This document shows, one piece after another, positions 32,974-47,714 of a stretch of 64,000 bases of DNA (the first letter of the stretch is position 1; every line of letters begins with the position of its first letter). The translations under genes and the position numbers were made by a program. The notes beneath the pieces were generated by a model. That model had not been told where the DNA came from, did not search any database, and saw only the letters and a program-made list of their open reading frames with translations. Source of the stretch: Metallyticus violacea (lineage: Eukaryota; Arthropoda; Insecta; Mantodea; Metallyticidae); NCBI GenBank assembly GCA_030762175.1, contig CM060846.1, positions 305,942,512 through 306,006,511 of the forward strand, given 5' to 3'.

Positions 32974-35900
32974 TTGCCCTTACAAGCTGGACGGAAATCG
33001 CTTACCTTATCTCACATACCTTATCTTTGGTTGCTGGCTGCTAGCGCAAATCTTGCGGCTTTCGAGCGACAGCAGAGAGAACCGAACTCCTCTGTCCCGA
33101 AAAAGAGAATGGAATGGGAACGCACATTTTGCGGTTTCCTTTAAGTCGTACGGTGCGAATGAATGTAATATTGCGTGCAATGTGAATGAATATAATAATG
33201 CGTGCATCAAAACAGCTCGTATACCTGGAATGTGGGAAGGAGTATAATTACAATAAAAATCTAAGACAGCATGTTTCTTTAGTACACCCGGAAGAATGGA
33301 AGGTCATCGCGCCTGTTGTGAAAAGATAGCAGTCGAGTGCTTAAAACAGTTCATATGCCTGAAATGTGAGAAGGAGTATGACTGCAATAGCCAGGAATCT
33401 AATACAACATAATTCTACAGAACACTTGGAAAAGCTGAAGGTTATTGCGTCTATTCTAAAAAGAAAGCAATCGTGCGCCTATCACTGTAAAATGTACAAA
33501 AAAATTTTCAATTATACATCCATCTTCAAAGCCATCAGCGATTTTACAATGGCGAGGGTTCAGCTACAAAAAAATCAATGATCTGCAGCTTATGTAGTCA
33601 TGAAGCAACACCATAACTTCTTTTATTTGAACATTTAAAATCAGTACATGAAATAAAAGTAAAATCGGAAGAACTCAGTTCTTATCCTTTGACGATTAAA
33701 AAACTGTAAGCAAGAAATTAAAGGAACAACAGGATCGATGTTTGTAAAATGTGCTGGTTCTCACACTTCTTCTGACAATATTGTAAGACATTATTACGCT
33801 TGCCATCGTTCAGGCTATTTTGTTTCTGAATGTAAAGGTATCAGACACTTAAAATTCAAGGAAGCAATAAAATCGGCGGCGTATGTCCTGCAAAGATACG
33901 AGACAGGCAAGCCAAGGAATGAAAATGCCTGTCACATTTATCTCAACTTATGTTGGTCATCAACATGGCTTACGTCAGACAGTTGAGACTGTAAAAATAA
34001 ATAAATAAATAAATAATAAAGGTGCAATATAGCTGCAGATATTACAAGCAAAATTCCTTTTCAACCATACTGGACAAAATTAGATATTCTGTGGCAGATG
34101 GAAAACTACAAAGAAGTTATGTACTAACCAAACATGATTTATATAATATTGAACGAAGCTATAATTTGTGTCCCTCACTCGTCAGGCATCAAAGCAATGG
34201 GACTAGTGTTGAGGTATGAATATTTAAAATGAAATTGAGTAACAGCCCCCGTGTGTGGTTTTATAATCTATAAGACACTGTCAGTGACTCCCACCCGGAA
34301 ATAAAAACACTGATTTTGTATTAGTTATAATGAACAGCGCACAGAGCGAACTATTAAAAAAGTATGAAAACGACTGAGTATATATTGACGGAACACATGA
34401 ACTAAGCCATGCTTTCGAACTCGTAATGCTACTACTAATTTATTTCATTCGTCTTTCTTATATGTAACAGTAGTGATTTTCAGGTGCTGTCCATATTTTT
34501 CCAGTGCATAAAGTAAGTTGTTGGATATATTTCACCCCCTAAAGTTTTTATGTCATATTTAGCAAAGTCCTTCTATAATGCTTGGATTTCTATAAGGGAA
34601 GCGCCAACAACGAGACTCATTGTGAAATGTACGTAGATAGAGCCTGGAGAAAAAAATATAAAGATAGTCAAAGACCAAGAGAAACAAGCAGATGTTTACA
34701 GGATTGTAAGAACATTGCTGGAAGAGAGAGATGCCACCGCATTTAAAATAATGCTTACTACTGCAATAGGTAAGTTGAAATGCGACCCTGACAATCTTCC
34801 TTTTGCTTCATACTTCCAGGAAAACCATGCGAGTAATGTAGAATGTAGAATGCTGGATTTACGGTTGCACGCTGGATTAAATACCAACATGCATATCGGG
34901 CAGATGCACCACACACTTAAATATATGATCTGCATGGAAAACATGTCAAACGTCTGGATAAAGCAATATATACTATAATGTCCTTTGTTAAAGACGAGCT
35001 GTTCGGCAGGCTCATTGTGCTTACCAAAGGAAAGCTGATCAACTGAAATACATTCGTAGTGGGCACAAAGCAGGCTTGGAAATAAGCAAGGACAGCATTA
35101 TTAAGGAAGAAAATGGTCGGAAGGTCCCATCCTCATCGACAGCTGCCGAAATATATTTTGTGCAAGATAATGGTATGATAAACGTAATACATGCATACAC
35201 AGATACTCTTGCACGTGTGTTGATTTCAGCATTAAATGGAACAAGTGTAAACACATACACAACATATGTCAATTTCAGATCCGCAATGAACACCCTATAG
35301 GATATGCTGAAGTAACTAATGGCCTTATAATAAACACTGAAGATGTTTCTGTTCCCAATGAAAAGGAGGAAATACTAGCTCAAGTAAGCAAACAAGAAAG
35401 TCCCAACTGTTCTATGTCCTTGTCGGAAAACTTGCTAGTGAGTTGTTTCATACCATTAAGGGGGTTTCCATATAAAGAGAAAACGAAATTGCTAAGTGAG
35501 TCGGGGCATCCTAATGCCTAAGGGCATCATTAGGTGCAGTTCGCAACCAAAAAGAACAAATATTCATGTCCAACACTAAAGAAATGTACCAAAAGGGGAA
35601 CATTTTTCCACAGAAAATTCTCTGCTTTAAAAAAAAATCTCATCCCATTCGCCTTGCAAAACCCTGATACAACGGATGTCATACAACATCTGATCGCATT
35701 TCCCTTGCAAAATGTGATACAACGTACCCTAGTCCCACCTCAAATTAAGAAATATTTCCCTTATACAGTTCGGAACGCATGCAAAAGTTATTCTGTTCAA
35801 CGAGCATGCACTTTCCTATTTATTTATCATTTCCTTTACGTGTTACATTGCTACTTTACAGTTACCCATTTCCTGCCTTTTTCCGTTTAATTACCTTTAC

Positions 35901-36104
35901 GTGTTACATTGCTCCTTTACAGTTATCCATTTCCTTTCGTGATGAAGTACGAGCATGCTTCCTACTGAGTCACGTGGAGTATGAAACAAGTTCGGCTCTC
36001 TCCGTTGTCGCTCAAGCCAGTAGCGAGAGTTGCGATAGCAGCCAGCAGCCAAAGGTAAGGTAAGTGGATAGGGTAAGTGATTTCCATTCAGTCTGTAAGG
36101 GCAA
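32974..36104 (+). mobile_element. Mutator-like (MULE) DNA transposon relic with 119-bp TIRs
   Basis: The left inverted repeat (32974-33092) begins TTGCCCTTACA and contains CGCTTACCTTAT and GGTTGCTGGCTGCTA. The right one (35986-36104) is its reverse complement with roughly 75-80 percent identity by eye, ending TGTAAGGGCAA. Between them lies a decayed plus-strand gene with C2H2 and SWIM zinc-finger remnants. Long inverted repeats with a SWIM-bearing transposase are typical of MULEs. No convincing 8-10 bp target duplication could be read from the flanks. Confidence 0.75.
33215..35560 (+). pseudogene. MULE-type transposase pseudogene with C2H2 and SWIM zinc fingers
   Basis: Near 33217 a C2H2 finger relic reads ECGKEYNYNKNLRQHVSLVH. 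Similar units follow near 33355 (CLKCEKEYDCNS) and near 33580 (CSLCSHEA). Around 34715-34978 comes MLEERDATAFKIML through MHIGQMHHTLKYMICMENMS, the segment before the SWIM domain. Near 35192-35275 the SWIM finger itself is clear: CIHRYSCTCVDFSIKWNKCK then HIHNICQFQ, preserving the CxC...CxH pattern. Stops and frameshifts separate all blocks, so no transposase is made. Confidence 0.75.
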
Positions 36105-36774
36105 AGAAAGTCAGTCAGGGAAGAGAAAGCGTCCAGGCTATAGCTACCCAGGGTGCATCTGTCTACGACTAGTAGAACGTAAAAGGTATAGTAACTATAT
36201 CTGTGTAAATATTATTAGGTTATTTTTAAATTCTGAGGTTATCACTGATTATACCCCTTCATCTTCCTAATCCCCAAGTCCCCTTTTGAATTTTAATCGA
36301 TTTTTATATTGGTGATGTTGCTTGATAATGAACTAGGGACGTCACATGATGGCGGATCTGCCGGGATTTTGAGCCCGGGGGGTCACATGATGGAGTCTTT
36401 ACATGATGATGGAGAAGTCAAGAAGCCGTCACTATGTTTCATAATAGGTTTCCAAGCTGAAGTATTTATGACAAAACAAATTTCAGCTTCCACTTTTGTC
36501 CCTTTTTTTTTTCCATTGAGACAAATGTTATAATGTCCCATTTTCTTGTTTTAAAAATATGGTCACCTTAAAATAAGCATGTCCTATTACAGTAAAAAAT
36601 CATACGAATAATCGCTGGTACACATCACAAATATTCAGGCAGATACCTCTTTAGTCAAGTGGAAAATTTAACTGTTCCATGTAAATGTGTATTATTCCTC
36701 ATGAACTTTCATATAAGAAATAAAGAAAAAATGTTCAAAATCAAAATATACATGACAAAAATACTATACAGAAA
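36105..36774. other. no recognised element
   Basis: Flank of the MULE relic. Two short tandem-like segments containing TCACATGATGG occur at 36341-36353 and 36382-36394; nothing else stands out. Confidence 0.4.
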
Positions 36775-36969
36775 TTAATCTAGATAGGCCAGTTTCAACA
36801 CTCTCCTGCAATCCAAAAAGAGTTTATTACAAGTGCATTTTAATAGAAACGCTCTTCCTCCTAGACTAAAAGCCTTATTAACAATGGGAAATCCTTCACA
36901 CCTGTTCTTAAACATACTGGTGTAAAAAGGTCTATTATTACGTAAAGGTATATATGAGTTACAATACAT
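36775..36969 (-). pseudogene. possible non-LTR retrotransposon C-terminal fragment
   Basis: The minus strand encodes SYIPLRNNRPFYTSMFKNRC followed by NKAFSLGGRAFLLK. Its pattern of basic and aromatic residues resembles the extreme C-terminus of jockey/L1-like polyproteins. There is no catalytic motif, so the call is tentative. Confidence 0.3.
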
Positions 36970-37599
36970 TATATTGATTCAAAAACACTGTAATGATTTT
37001 TACAAATGTATGTGTATAGCAAATTTTGTATGATTATTTGAGTGTTTTGTCTGTTTCTGTCTCTCTAGTTCTTGCTGTTTTCGCTAAATCGTTCTAAGGT
37101 TTACTTTATTTTTATTTTTTATTTTAAACATGTATATGGATAATTTTTTTAATAAATGTAGAAGAATGTGTAATATTGTTATCATTGTAAACGACAAATT
37201 TTAAGTTCACAAGTTTTTATGATTGATTTGCGAACTTACGAAATACACGTTTCCATTAGAGATTACGGTGCATAGCATGGGTAGCAGTTGTTCTAGAGCC
37301 AATGAATGAATAATTGAATGAATTTATTTGCAACAAACAGCAATATTACAATTAAAATGTATACATTTCCATTATTTCAAAAATAACCAAATACTACTAT
37401 TAATTTTGAATCCTCGCTCACGGTTCGTCAATAGTAGCGTACTGGAATATACAAGGGACAAGGCTCCATTGCTAACCAACACTATATATACAAAATAACA
37501 ATAAACTAAAAACTATCTGATATAAACTAACATCTAGTTATATTACAAATAAAGTCATGATTTCAAATTTAACTCACACTTATAAGTTTCTAACTACCC

Positions 37600-39130
37600 C
37601 GGTGGGCCGAAAACTTTTACATTGTGGCTAATCCGTTACCGGGACCACTTTGTACGTGAACTTATATCCTTTCCATTTATATTTTGAATTAATTACCTAT
37701 AAGCACTGTTTTCTCACTTTATTTACATCCTTCCACCATTTACTTTTTTCTTTACCTAAATAATCACCAATCTCCATTATAATATACTGATTTCATATTC
37801 AACAACTTTTTTCCCAATATTTCTGTTGGTAGATTAACCCATTTCTCCACCATTTATTTCTCTCTCGTTATTTAATTTCTTAATATTAGAAGATAGTATA
37901 CCAAACTGTCGACAATACCCCAATTTTCTATTCCTCGACTACTGCCGAGTATATTCTCTCCAGTCACTTTATGTGCATTCCTGAGATTTTATGACTGCAA
38001 ACATTCATATCTTACAAATTCCTTCCTTTAAACATCTTTTTCTTTTGTTCACTGCAGCTACCATTGCTATTAAGTCTGATATCTAAATAGTACCATATAT
38101 TAAGCACATTAATTTATGTTCGTTCTCAACACCAATTTCCATTGTTCCATAACTTACTTCCTTTCTCGAATACCATGGTTTTTTAATTTCGCAATATTCA
38201 TTTTTAGGCCACACGTTTCTCACAAAATTTAGACAATGCTTTCATTACTTTCTTTAACTTAAACATTAGTTACTGACCTAACTACTAGCTCATTTGCAAT
38301 TTGTAAGCAAGGAATCTCGATATTCTTAATTGCTGGTTTATGACTGTTAACTTTACAGATTACTTGTAAAATATTAAAATACCAATGAAATATTATTGAA
38401 ATTAGCTGGTACCTTATCCAAGACCTATTGTGTTCGGATTATTTGCAGTCAATGTATCGTGTGCAATATTGATACAATATTCATTATCAAAATGTAAATA
38501 TTGCGATACTTATATGAACTTGTCACTTATTCCTTTTCTATTCAATTTAGCCCACAATACGAGAGGTTGTATCAAATGCATTTTCGTAATCCACAAAAAG
38601 TATTTATATATAACCTATTTTATGCCCTAAACATTTATCTATCGTTGCAGTTATTATAAAAATGGTAGTCCACCAATCTATTTCTTTTAAAGTCTGCTTG
38701 AAATTCTGAAACTTTATTTAAATATACTGCCCATTTTTGTAGCAATTATACCTATATGCCAGTATATAACTATCCTAGCACATACAATATACTAATTCCT
38801 CTATAGTTTACTGAATTATTTATATCACCGTTCCGCAAAAATTTTGGCACTATAGTCGCTGTCCTCTATTCTTTGGGAACCTTACCTTCTTCAAATATTG
38901 AATTGAATTACTGTACCAATGCCCTATATTTTCCTCTAGGCCCCAAGCCTTCCAAAATTTTCCTGATAAACCATAAATACCACAGGTTTTATTCCTTTTT
39001 AAATTTTTAATTTTCCCCTTTATTTCACTTAACTCTATCTGTCTATTTATATATTCAACAATTAATGATTTCTGACTGGTAACATATCTTGGAAAAGTTC
39101 CCCTCCTATCCCTAAAAAATCTCTAAGTTT
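37600..39130 (-). mobile_element. LINE-A relic, third copy
   Basis: Minus-strand pieces in order: near 38620-38560 the RT palm segment FLWITKMHLIQ, a decayed form of VDYENAFDT; near 38215-38160 CGLKMNIAKLKNHG, matching WGLKVNEKKSK of the other copies; and near 37870-37680 a C-terminal stretch rich in W and K (NKWWRNGLIYQQKYWEKS). It is diverged more than the copies at 15.4 and 21.2 kb. Confidence 0.6.
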
Positions 39131-39189
39131 ACTTAGAACCAATAATATTTTTGACTGCTTACCCTTTGTACTTATGTACATACTCTGAG

Positions 39190-39900
39190 TTATTGATGCT
39201 ATTGTTTTGCTTTCATATAGCCTACTTGAATTTTTCTGATTCTGAGAAACGAAGTGGGAGCAACATTTTTGTTTTCGATCTGCAACAAATACTCACTATT
39301 GGTAGAGATTGTATTTGTTACAGATCTGTCTGTGCTTACTACTGTGAGTAGATTTCATTGTACAGCTTTAATGTGACAGATACAAATGGTAAAGACCCTA
39401 CATGTTACTTGTGGACTGAAAAGGGTACTTGGAGAGGGGCTGAAGATGTTGGTTCGGCTGTTACAGATTTTCTTAATAAATCAGAATTAAAAAGATAAAC
39501 CGCTGAAGTAGGGTTGTTCGCAGATGGATGCAGGGACCAAATAAAAACCAAAATATTATACATGCTTTGTCTTTCTGGTTGCTGAAGCATTTACCAAGGT
39601 ATATAACGAACTTGGTCGATTTTTATGCAGTTCGTCTGCATTCATTTTGCACGCAGATAAGGTTTTTGGGCGAGATTAAAAAAATCGTTAAATTCCAGAA
39701 ATTCTGTTTCCAACCCAGTATGTGAATCTGCACAGAGAGGTGAGAGAGGTAACAGTTTTGGGAGTGCACTGTACCTTAAGAATTACATGTAACTTACAGG
39801 AAAATTGAAAAACTTGATGGTTTTAGTGATATGAAAAGAATTTACTCATGAAAAACTGGACCAGGAGAAACTGTCGATGTTAAATAAAGACTAAAACACT
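39190..39900 (+). pseudogene. DUF7869-type transposon protein relic
   Basis: The plus strand reads NIFVFDLQQILTIGRDCICY, then YSFNVTDTNGKDPTCYLWTE, KGTWRGAEDVGSAVTDFL and FADGCRDQIKTKILYML. The order FDLQQ...WTE...RGAxEVxS...DxCxxQ matches a widespread transposon-encoded protein with a DDE-like fold that I know as DUF7869. The later part is frameshifted. A piece of the preceding region of the same family occurs on the minus strand at 49980-50232. Confidence 0.6.
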
Positions 39901-41215
39901 TATCGCTCTTGCGATCCCTCAAATAAATTTATATCAATGGCTAAAAGGGGCAAAAATTTCAACGTACTCTAGGGACAGACAAGATAAACTTTTGGTCAAG
40001 AAGAAGGAAACTGTGAGGATGCTGTTAACAGTGAAGAAGGATTTAAAGGGGAGGGTGGGAATTGGGCTCTATAGTAGCTGCGTTAATTAATTTAAGCCCG
40101 CCGATCGCAGATTTCGCCACGGCTGCTGCAGACCACCAACTCTGCTTCCATGAGACTCTCTCTCTAGGGCTTTCCGTTGGTTTATGGCAACTGTAAGATA
40201 GCCAAGGCTGAGAGAATTAGAATTTGATATGAATTGCGCCGATATATAACGCCTCGTGGTTTAATTGCAGAGGTTATTTATTCTCCCAAACATGAATAAT
40301 TAGATGAACTCACGTCTCACGGCGAACCACTGTCAAGGTAAAGTAGGCAAAAGTGCAAATTTGGTTGCGTTAACCCAAATGCTGCCCAATATGAAGAAAG
40401 TGCTGCTTCAATGGAATTTAACGCAGCACAATGGTGCTTTATGTAGCTTCCGCGTTGAGTGGTTATCGAGCATCATTGATGCCGTTTCTTGTATCTAGGA
40501 ATTGAAACGTTCTTCCTCTAACTGCCTGGGCGACGCAGTAGCACTATCTTGGCTAGGAGAATTCTCAAACTTCCCCCCTTAATGCCGGATATTAAACCTC
40601 GGACCTTGGTCGTTCTTTCTCTAACTGCCGGGCGCCGCAGCAACACTATCTTAGCCCGGTGAATTCTTAGACTGCCCATTTTTAAGTTAAAATCTATTTC
40701 TTATATACCCTAGAAAAGCAGAGAATCTCTCCCTTAAAACGACGCGAAATATTCCCCTTGGTTTTGTTTTCACCATGCTCATAGGTCAAATGCTGACATC
40801 ATTGAAATTTATTTCTATTTGCTGGATAAATTTTGGCAGATCACGGGTTACTTTATTCGTCAATCAGCTCACTTCAAACAAATTTTATACGTTATGTCAA
40901 TGACCGTGACTTCCCGAGTGAAAATAGCTGGATTCCATGCCCTGTTCGCTCGCCGCAATCCTGAAGGGATTAGTTTCTATTGTGTGACTTTTGCCAAGGC
41001 TTACTCTGTTCGGAGAAAGACTTGAGTTGTTCCTTACTTTGATATAATGTTACTAAAATTGCACATTGTAGACATAATGCTTAATCTTAAAAACTATACC
41101 ATCTTAATTATACATACGTGACTTTTGTTATCGAAGTTTCCCTTATATAGTAGCGCCACATACCTGTAAGATCACAGCATCTATGATTTAAAATTACAAA
41201 TATTTATTATCTCAA
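39901..41215. other. unassigned; includes a short tandem duplication at 40512-40672
   Basis: Two copies of a block of about 60 bp, 100 bp apart, share CTCTAACTGCC, GCAGCAACACTATCTTAG-like sequence and GAATTCT. An open frame at 40819-41025 has no motif I recognise. The local composition is richer in GC than the flanks, as in some LTR or promoter sequences, but no second LTR was found. Confidence 0.35.
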
Positions 41216-44200
41216 TTACTCCGTTATAGATGGCGAGCCAGGAACAGCTTCAACATCAAGGTACGAGGAAAGTTGAAACGATATGGATGATTTTTTTACC
41301 TCTAAAGAATGTGTCAGTGATTCAATCACTACAGAGGAAATAGATGAAATCGTAACGTGTGGTTGTCTGCAAGAAGAATTTTCTCTTGAAAAAAAATGCT
41401 CAAATACGTATATGTGCAACTTGTTGGAATTGGAATTTTCATATTAATTTATTTTGCAGGATTCACAATGATTTTAGAGCAACTATGCGTTTTTGTGTTA
41501 CATTTTCAGCTTGTAACAAATAAAAAAAAAACAATTATGAATTTATGCGTGGGACTCAGAACAAATTGAAAAAATGTTGTACCGTGTGTGTAGTATTTGT
41601 GTCACCTATTTATATTTTATTCTCATGTAAAGTGAGAGAAGAATGTGCATTTGACAGAATTCTATAATGTGTATTTTGTACAAATTTACGTATGGCTACA
41701 AATTAAATCTACAGGCGAGTGCTGAATTTGTTTGTTTGTTTGTTTTTTTGTTTGTTTGTAGGGCTCAAATATATATAGTCAAATCAAATGCAATTGGGTC
41801 CATAGAATTTCTTAAAACACAAAATGTCTCTTAGTGAATAATTGTTATAGCATTTACACTTCTAATGATACTTTTTATTGTGAACTAGGTATTAATTACA
41901 ACAATTAATTCTGCAAACTCAATGGATTGAGATTTTTTATCTCAGATAATTAAGAAATAACGCATTTTTGCATTTTCTGAAATGTTTGTTTTATGTGACA
42001 TTTTGCGTTTTGATAAGTAGCTCCTCATCTGAAATTGGTATACCTTCCACAATTTATTTTGATAAGATTACCAATGCCTAAGTTAATGACCCCGAACTGC
42101 ATAATATAAGTGATTCACTAACATTTCTCTCCTAATGGATTAAAACTATCACGTGACACTTCCTTAGGTGAATCAACTCCAGAATGACCAGGATTCCTGT
42201 ATTTTCTAGACATATCCTACATTTCGACCGCATTTCTGAGTATCCGAGAAACGTACCTAAATATCCTAAATTTGAAGATATCTTATTTAAGTTACTTTTA
42301 AAATGAAATTATTCATTAATAAAGAGAACATTTACGAAATTTTGCCCAAAATATCATGTTGCTGCTATCTCTGTGGCACTGGGTTAGCATCAGAATATAG
42401 TAAATTAGGGAATGATTCAAATACTGTGTTTGTTGTCCTGTCATCTACAATTGTAACTTGGCATGGCTTGTTAGCTTTGACATCATAATATAGTGCTAGC
42501 TCTAGCCACAATTTGCTAAATTTGGGAGATTTTAAACCCGTTTGACTCTAAAATGTTCTCAAAAAAAGAAAAAAAAAAAAGAAAAAAAAATGCGAATACC
42601 TTTTCAAGAATTTTCAACATTTATGTAGCGACGATTCTGAAGAATTTTGAGCTTGCTTACTTTTGGTTAAAGAAGGTACTTCTTTAGATTACCATAGGGG
42701 TTGATTTCTTATTAAAATATTGGGGGTCCATCTCAACCTCCGTCCGAAACTTGGAAATTCATTCATCATCGACATAAATTCCGAAGTTGAACATTTTGAT
42801 GCGATAATAATTAATTGAAAAGTATATATTCCAATTGTTTAACATTAAATTAAAATAAATTAAAATTTTTTGAATATGTAGTAAACTGAAATCAGATATA
42901 TGAATTTGACTCATAAATCCAATATTAGATTTTGTTATAAAGATATAAATTGAAAACATGCAAACTAGTGTAAAAGTCGTTCAAGAAATAACGCATTAAA
43001 AACTAATTACCAACCTTGAGGAAAGTCTGACGATGCAATCTATTTCTTCAGATGAACTGATCGATTATATCCATTGAGATCGAAAGTGTTCGTGATATTT
43101 CAGTGCCAACTCAATATAGCTATTGAATTAAGACTGTTCTGCTCAATTGATGATCTAAAAAAGCATGCAGCCGTCGGAAACTCTATAAAAATCTTAAGTT
43201 GATGTAGGTTTTACCGGTTCAGGTAAAACAAGTTGCAATATTTTAGTTAATTCTGGAGGCATTTCCGACACACATTTTTCACATTTCAGTAACTGTACAA
43301 ACGAATGCAATGTCAGTCTGTCAGGATTAATGTCATCTAAATGAAAAAAAATGTATATAATATAATGAAAAAAGGAATTTCTGTAATACTGTAACTTCTA
43401 TTTGTGAAGAATTTTAAATTGTTCACCATAAAACTTGAAGAAGGACCTTAAAATCTAGTAGCAAGACATTGAAGGAAGATATTTATTAATTAAGAAACTT
43501 TGGATGGTAGATATTTTAAGGGCTGACAAAACTTGAGGAAATAATATTTTCGGAGATTGTTTGGCGTGGTAGCTCCGGTTCTTTAAGGTGAAGGTATTGT
43601 GTATTATTGAATCCCAAAATGTGTCATGTGTGAGGGAAACTGCAAAGCGCCGAACGATAGAATGTGCTTGATGCAAACTCAATATTTTCTTCTATGTTAA
43701 CAGCATCAATGTAGTAAAATATGTTATATTGCAAAACAACACAAATACAAATATAAATTAAATTACTACATTTCAGTAAAAAATTCCACTTTTTTCAAAC
43801 CTACATTGATGGGTCTGTGACAACTCTTCAAGAATCTTCTTCATTTGTTAATAATTGGAATGAAACGATGGCAATGATAAGAAGCGAACCACCTATCTAG
43901 CTAGACAGAATGGTCGTATGTTGACTGCATCATCGCCTTGTAACTGCCTGGAGAGTGAAAGTGTTTTGAGCGAATTTCTCACAAACACAATTATGTATTT
44001 TATTAATTTCAGCACATCCCTACTCCCAGAAATATTCTTAACAATGCCTTGAAAAACAGGATTAAGTGGGTAAGCGAAACAGTGCTAGGAGTTATTTTTC
44101 TGACAGTCTTGCCTGAACTCTTAAGTACTAGCTTGCCATGTTCGATGCGCCTTATAAGTACTGGCCAATGCATTTATTTATGTCACGAGCAAATCGTGTA

Positions 44201-44790
44201 ATAACATCATTAATAATTGGAAAAAATCATTCCGGCATCTGTCTTGGACGTTTCGTAGAATCCTACAAAATGTTCTTATGCTTCACGATATATGTAACTG
44301 TTCTAAAGCACAATGACACCTGATTCTTTACATAAATATTGGACCTTTCAGTGAACATTATAGAGTATTTTTTTTTATTTTAACACTATTTATAGTATAT
44401 TCTTAGTGCGCAATGACTCAAAATTGCAGTATTTCGTTATATATGTCGTAAGAATACCATTTATATGAATAGTGATCCGTTCACTATAGTCATCATTTGC
44501 ACTTCTAATTCGCAACTGGTTAATTAAATTACTCATATCATCCGTGTGGCCTCTTATAGCGATACTCTGCATAACTAGATACTATAAAATATGATACTAT
44601 CTTCAATAATGCCACCCGAGATTTTTTCATCTGTAGTTCCTTTGCGGTATAAATTTGCCCGAACATATTCACACCTAAATTGACATTAGTTACAGCTAAA
44701 ACTCTTTCGCCTAAGCAATCAGCCTTTTCATGTACCCGAAACTTCTGCAGCATTTCTTCCAGTTTTTGAAACCAATATTTATAAATGTCA
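41216..44790. other. unassigned intergenic sequence
   Basis: AT-rich. A short plus-strand frame near 41240-41445 (SRYEES, then NDMDDFFTSKECVSDSITTE) is acidic and looks protein-like but has no family match I can name. Minus-strand frames near 43690-43455 and 44330-44040 show protein-like text without a recognisable motif. Confidence 0.3.
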
Positions 44791-45111
<321 letters not shown>

Positions 45112-45204
45112 GTGGTGGTGGACCTATTCGATTCTAATGACGGTTCATAAACACCAAGAGCAACCCCATTAGCTTTACAATTTCAATCATCACCATCACT
45201 AAAA

Positions 45205-45892
45205 TAACGTTAGTAGTAATAGCCCTTTCCCGGTGAAGTTTATTGCAGGTAGCTCCATTATAGGCCATTATGGGTGGGGTCGGCAACACGCGACTGAATT
45301 ACCGACATGGATAGCTGCATTACCAACATGATTACCGACCTTTGGAGGTATGCTTTCCTGCGACAAAGACAGCCGGAGGAGGGTATATTATTTATCTATT
45401 ATCTGATTTTTGGGGGGTGTGTTGAAAGGTTCCATTTTTTTTTACTTCCAGAGTTTTATTTATTGTCCGGTGAGGTGGGTGTTTTTTTTAACTTTGGCAA
45501 AGCTTTTTTCTCTTTGGTGGGGTGGGCATTTTTACCCTGCTGGAAAAAATATATCGCTTTCGCTTTTAATATGAAAAGAATTACTAACTATACTAAAATT
45601 ATTATAATTATGCGAGAGCACACTTAAAGTGCAAATAAAATTTTTTCAACGGAAAAACACTTTTTAGACGCAAAATATTTTACAAATACGAAATCCTATT
45701 TTTAAACGCGAATGACATTCTTAAAATGGAAGACACTTTTTAAATGTGAAAACGTTTATTTAAACGCAAGCACATTATTAAAATACGAATTTGTTTTTAA
45801 ACGCGAATGACATTCTTAAAAAGGCAAAATATATTTTTTAAATGTTAAAACATTTTAAACACAAAAACCTTCTTAAAATTCAAAAAAAAAAT
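45205..45892 (+). repeat. left terminal inverted repeat
   Basis: Matches the reverse complement of about 47715-48323 with small indels, including a shorter A/T run on this side. The open frame 45307-45627 lies within it and has a counterpart in the right repeat, so it is repeat sequence and not an independent gene. Confidence 0.85.
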
Positions 45893-47714
45893 TAATTGAT
45901 TAATTCTTTCATCATTCAGTCATTAATTTCAAAACCATTGTTGAAAACTTATTTTTAAACAGATAGGAAATTAAAACAGAAAATGGTTCTGTAACCAAAA
46001 GAGTAAGTGGGTCCTCCCGTGTTATTAAAATGTTTACACAAAATATATAAAATTAAAGCATATATTTTTATACAAAAACTAAATTTTTTGTGACAAATAT
46101 GTATTAAAACCCAAAAACATTGTTGAAACCCCCACATACAACACATTTTTAAAAATAATTATTATTTTGGAGAAATTAAACATACTGTGCTAGTATATAC
46201 ATTTCATTAAAAATCTTATTTTGCGGAAATGATATAACAACATATCGAAAATTAAAAGAAGAAATTACGATGGATACACTTGCACACGTGGTTATGTATA
46301 TTTAGAAATGGCGATGTAGTATTACACAGGTTACAAGTATGGAGTGCTTGACATTACAAACATTTGGGATAAAAAAGCTGGGTTTTTGTAGAACAACTGT
46401 ACAGGGTTATTTCTTTCCGACATAATGTTTCTACATTCTATATCTTCAAGAATAAAGTGCACAAATTTATCGTTGGGGAAAAAGCTTCCACAAAGAAGTA
46501 TAAAAATGTGAATTTTCACTAAAATAATTTTTACACATTACTTTGAAGTGTGTTTGACATTGGTTTTAATTAAAAATCCCTCGAGGACACTTGTTAGTTG
46601 ACTTGCATGGACTTGGATAGTTTACAAGTACGTAGAATCTGGTAAAGGAATATATCTATTAAACTTTTTGCTATGGTTTCCAAATATAGCTCACCCTGTG
46701 AACTTCAGTATACCTATAACTGTCACAATACTTGCTAAACTTATTTATGCATCTCTTCACTGATTTGAGAATACTAAAGGTTTACTTCACTGAAAAGACC
46801 GGTGTAATAAGTATTTCAACCACCAGGTACCTATTTGATAAATCCTGATTTACTTTTATATACTAACACTTGACGAAATCTACGATTCAGTTACATGTGC
46901 AGCACTTCAGGCAATGAGAATTGGTTTTCTGCTCTGCATGCCCCGCTCTACTTGATTTTCAACTAATGAGATTGTTTTTCCGCATTTCCTTATCCTAAGA
47001 AAGAGAGAAATTCTGATAAATATGGAAAAACTCTTTTAGAATATCGTGACAATATAATACACCCGGCCATAAACGCACAACAAAAAAATCCCTTTAAGAC
47101 TGGAATTCGTAAATGGTTTTAAGAGGGGAAACAATAAAATATACCTGGTTTAAAAACGAACAACAGAACACCCGTTAAGACCGGAATTCCTAAACAAAGG
47201 GAATGCTTTGAATAGAAGAAACAACACCAGTACCCTAAATTTCGACCATTTTAATGCAGGAACTCACAAACAAAGGTAATGCATTTCACTGGTGAAACAA
47301 TGAAAATTCCTAGGGTGAAAGCTTTCAGACAGGTTGAAACATGATTGCGGAGAAAAACATATACCAGCATAACTTTTCACCTACGCTCAGTAAGTCGACG
47401 GAGTCGTAGGTGGAAGCACGCAGTTGGCCAAAGGTATGCTATCTTTTCATGACACATGAGACCTATTTTTCGCATCGTAGCTATATTTTATCAATTTCGG
47501 TTGCTTTTAGCTGTGACATTTGCATTTTAAGGCATAAATACGATGTCAATCGTATTTTAATAATATAATTTACATTTTATTGGTGTAATTTATATTTTAT
47601 CAACGTTAATTGTGTAATTCGCATTTTAACAAAGTTTTTGCATCATTACAACATCCATTGCATTTAAACATATTTTATTGCATTTTCAGAACGTCATTGG
47701 GGATTAAAAAATGT

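Noticed and set aside
40080..41030. LTR retrotransposon
   Set aside because: The tandem duplication and composition were suggestive, but there is no second LTR, primer-binding site or gag/pol text.
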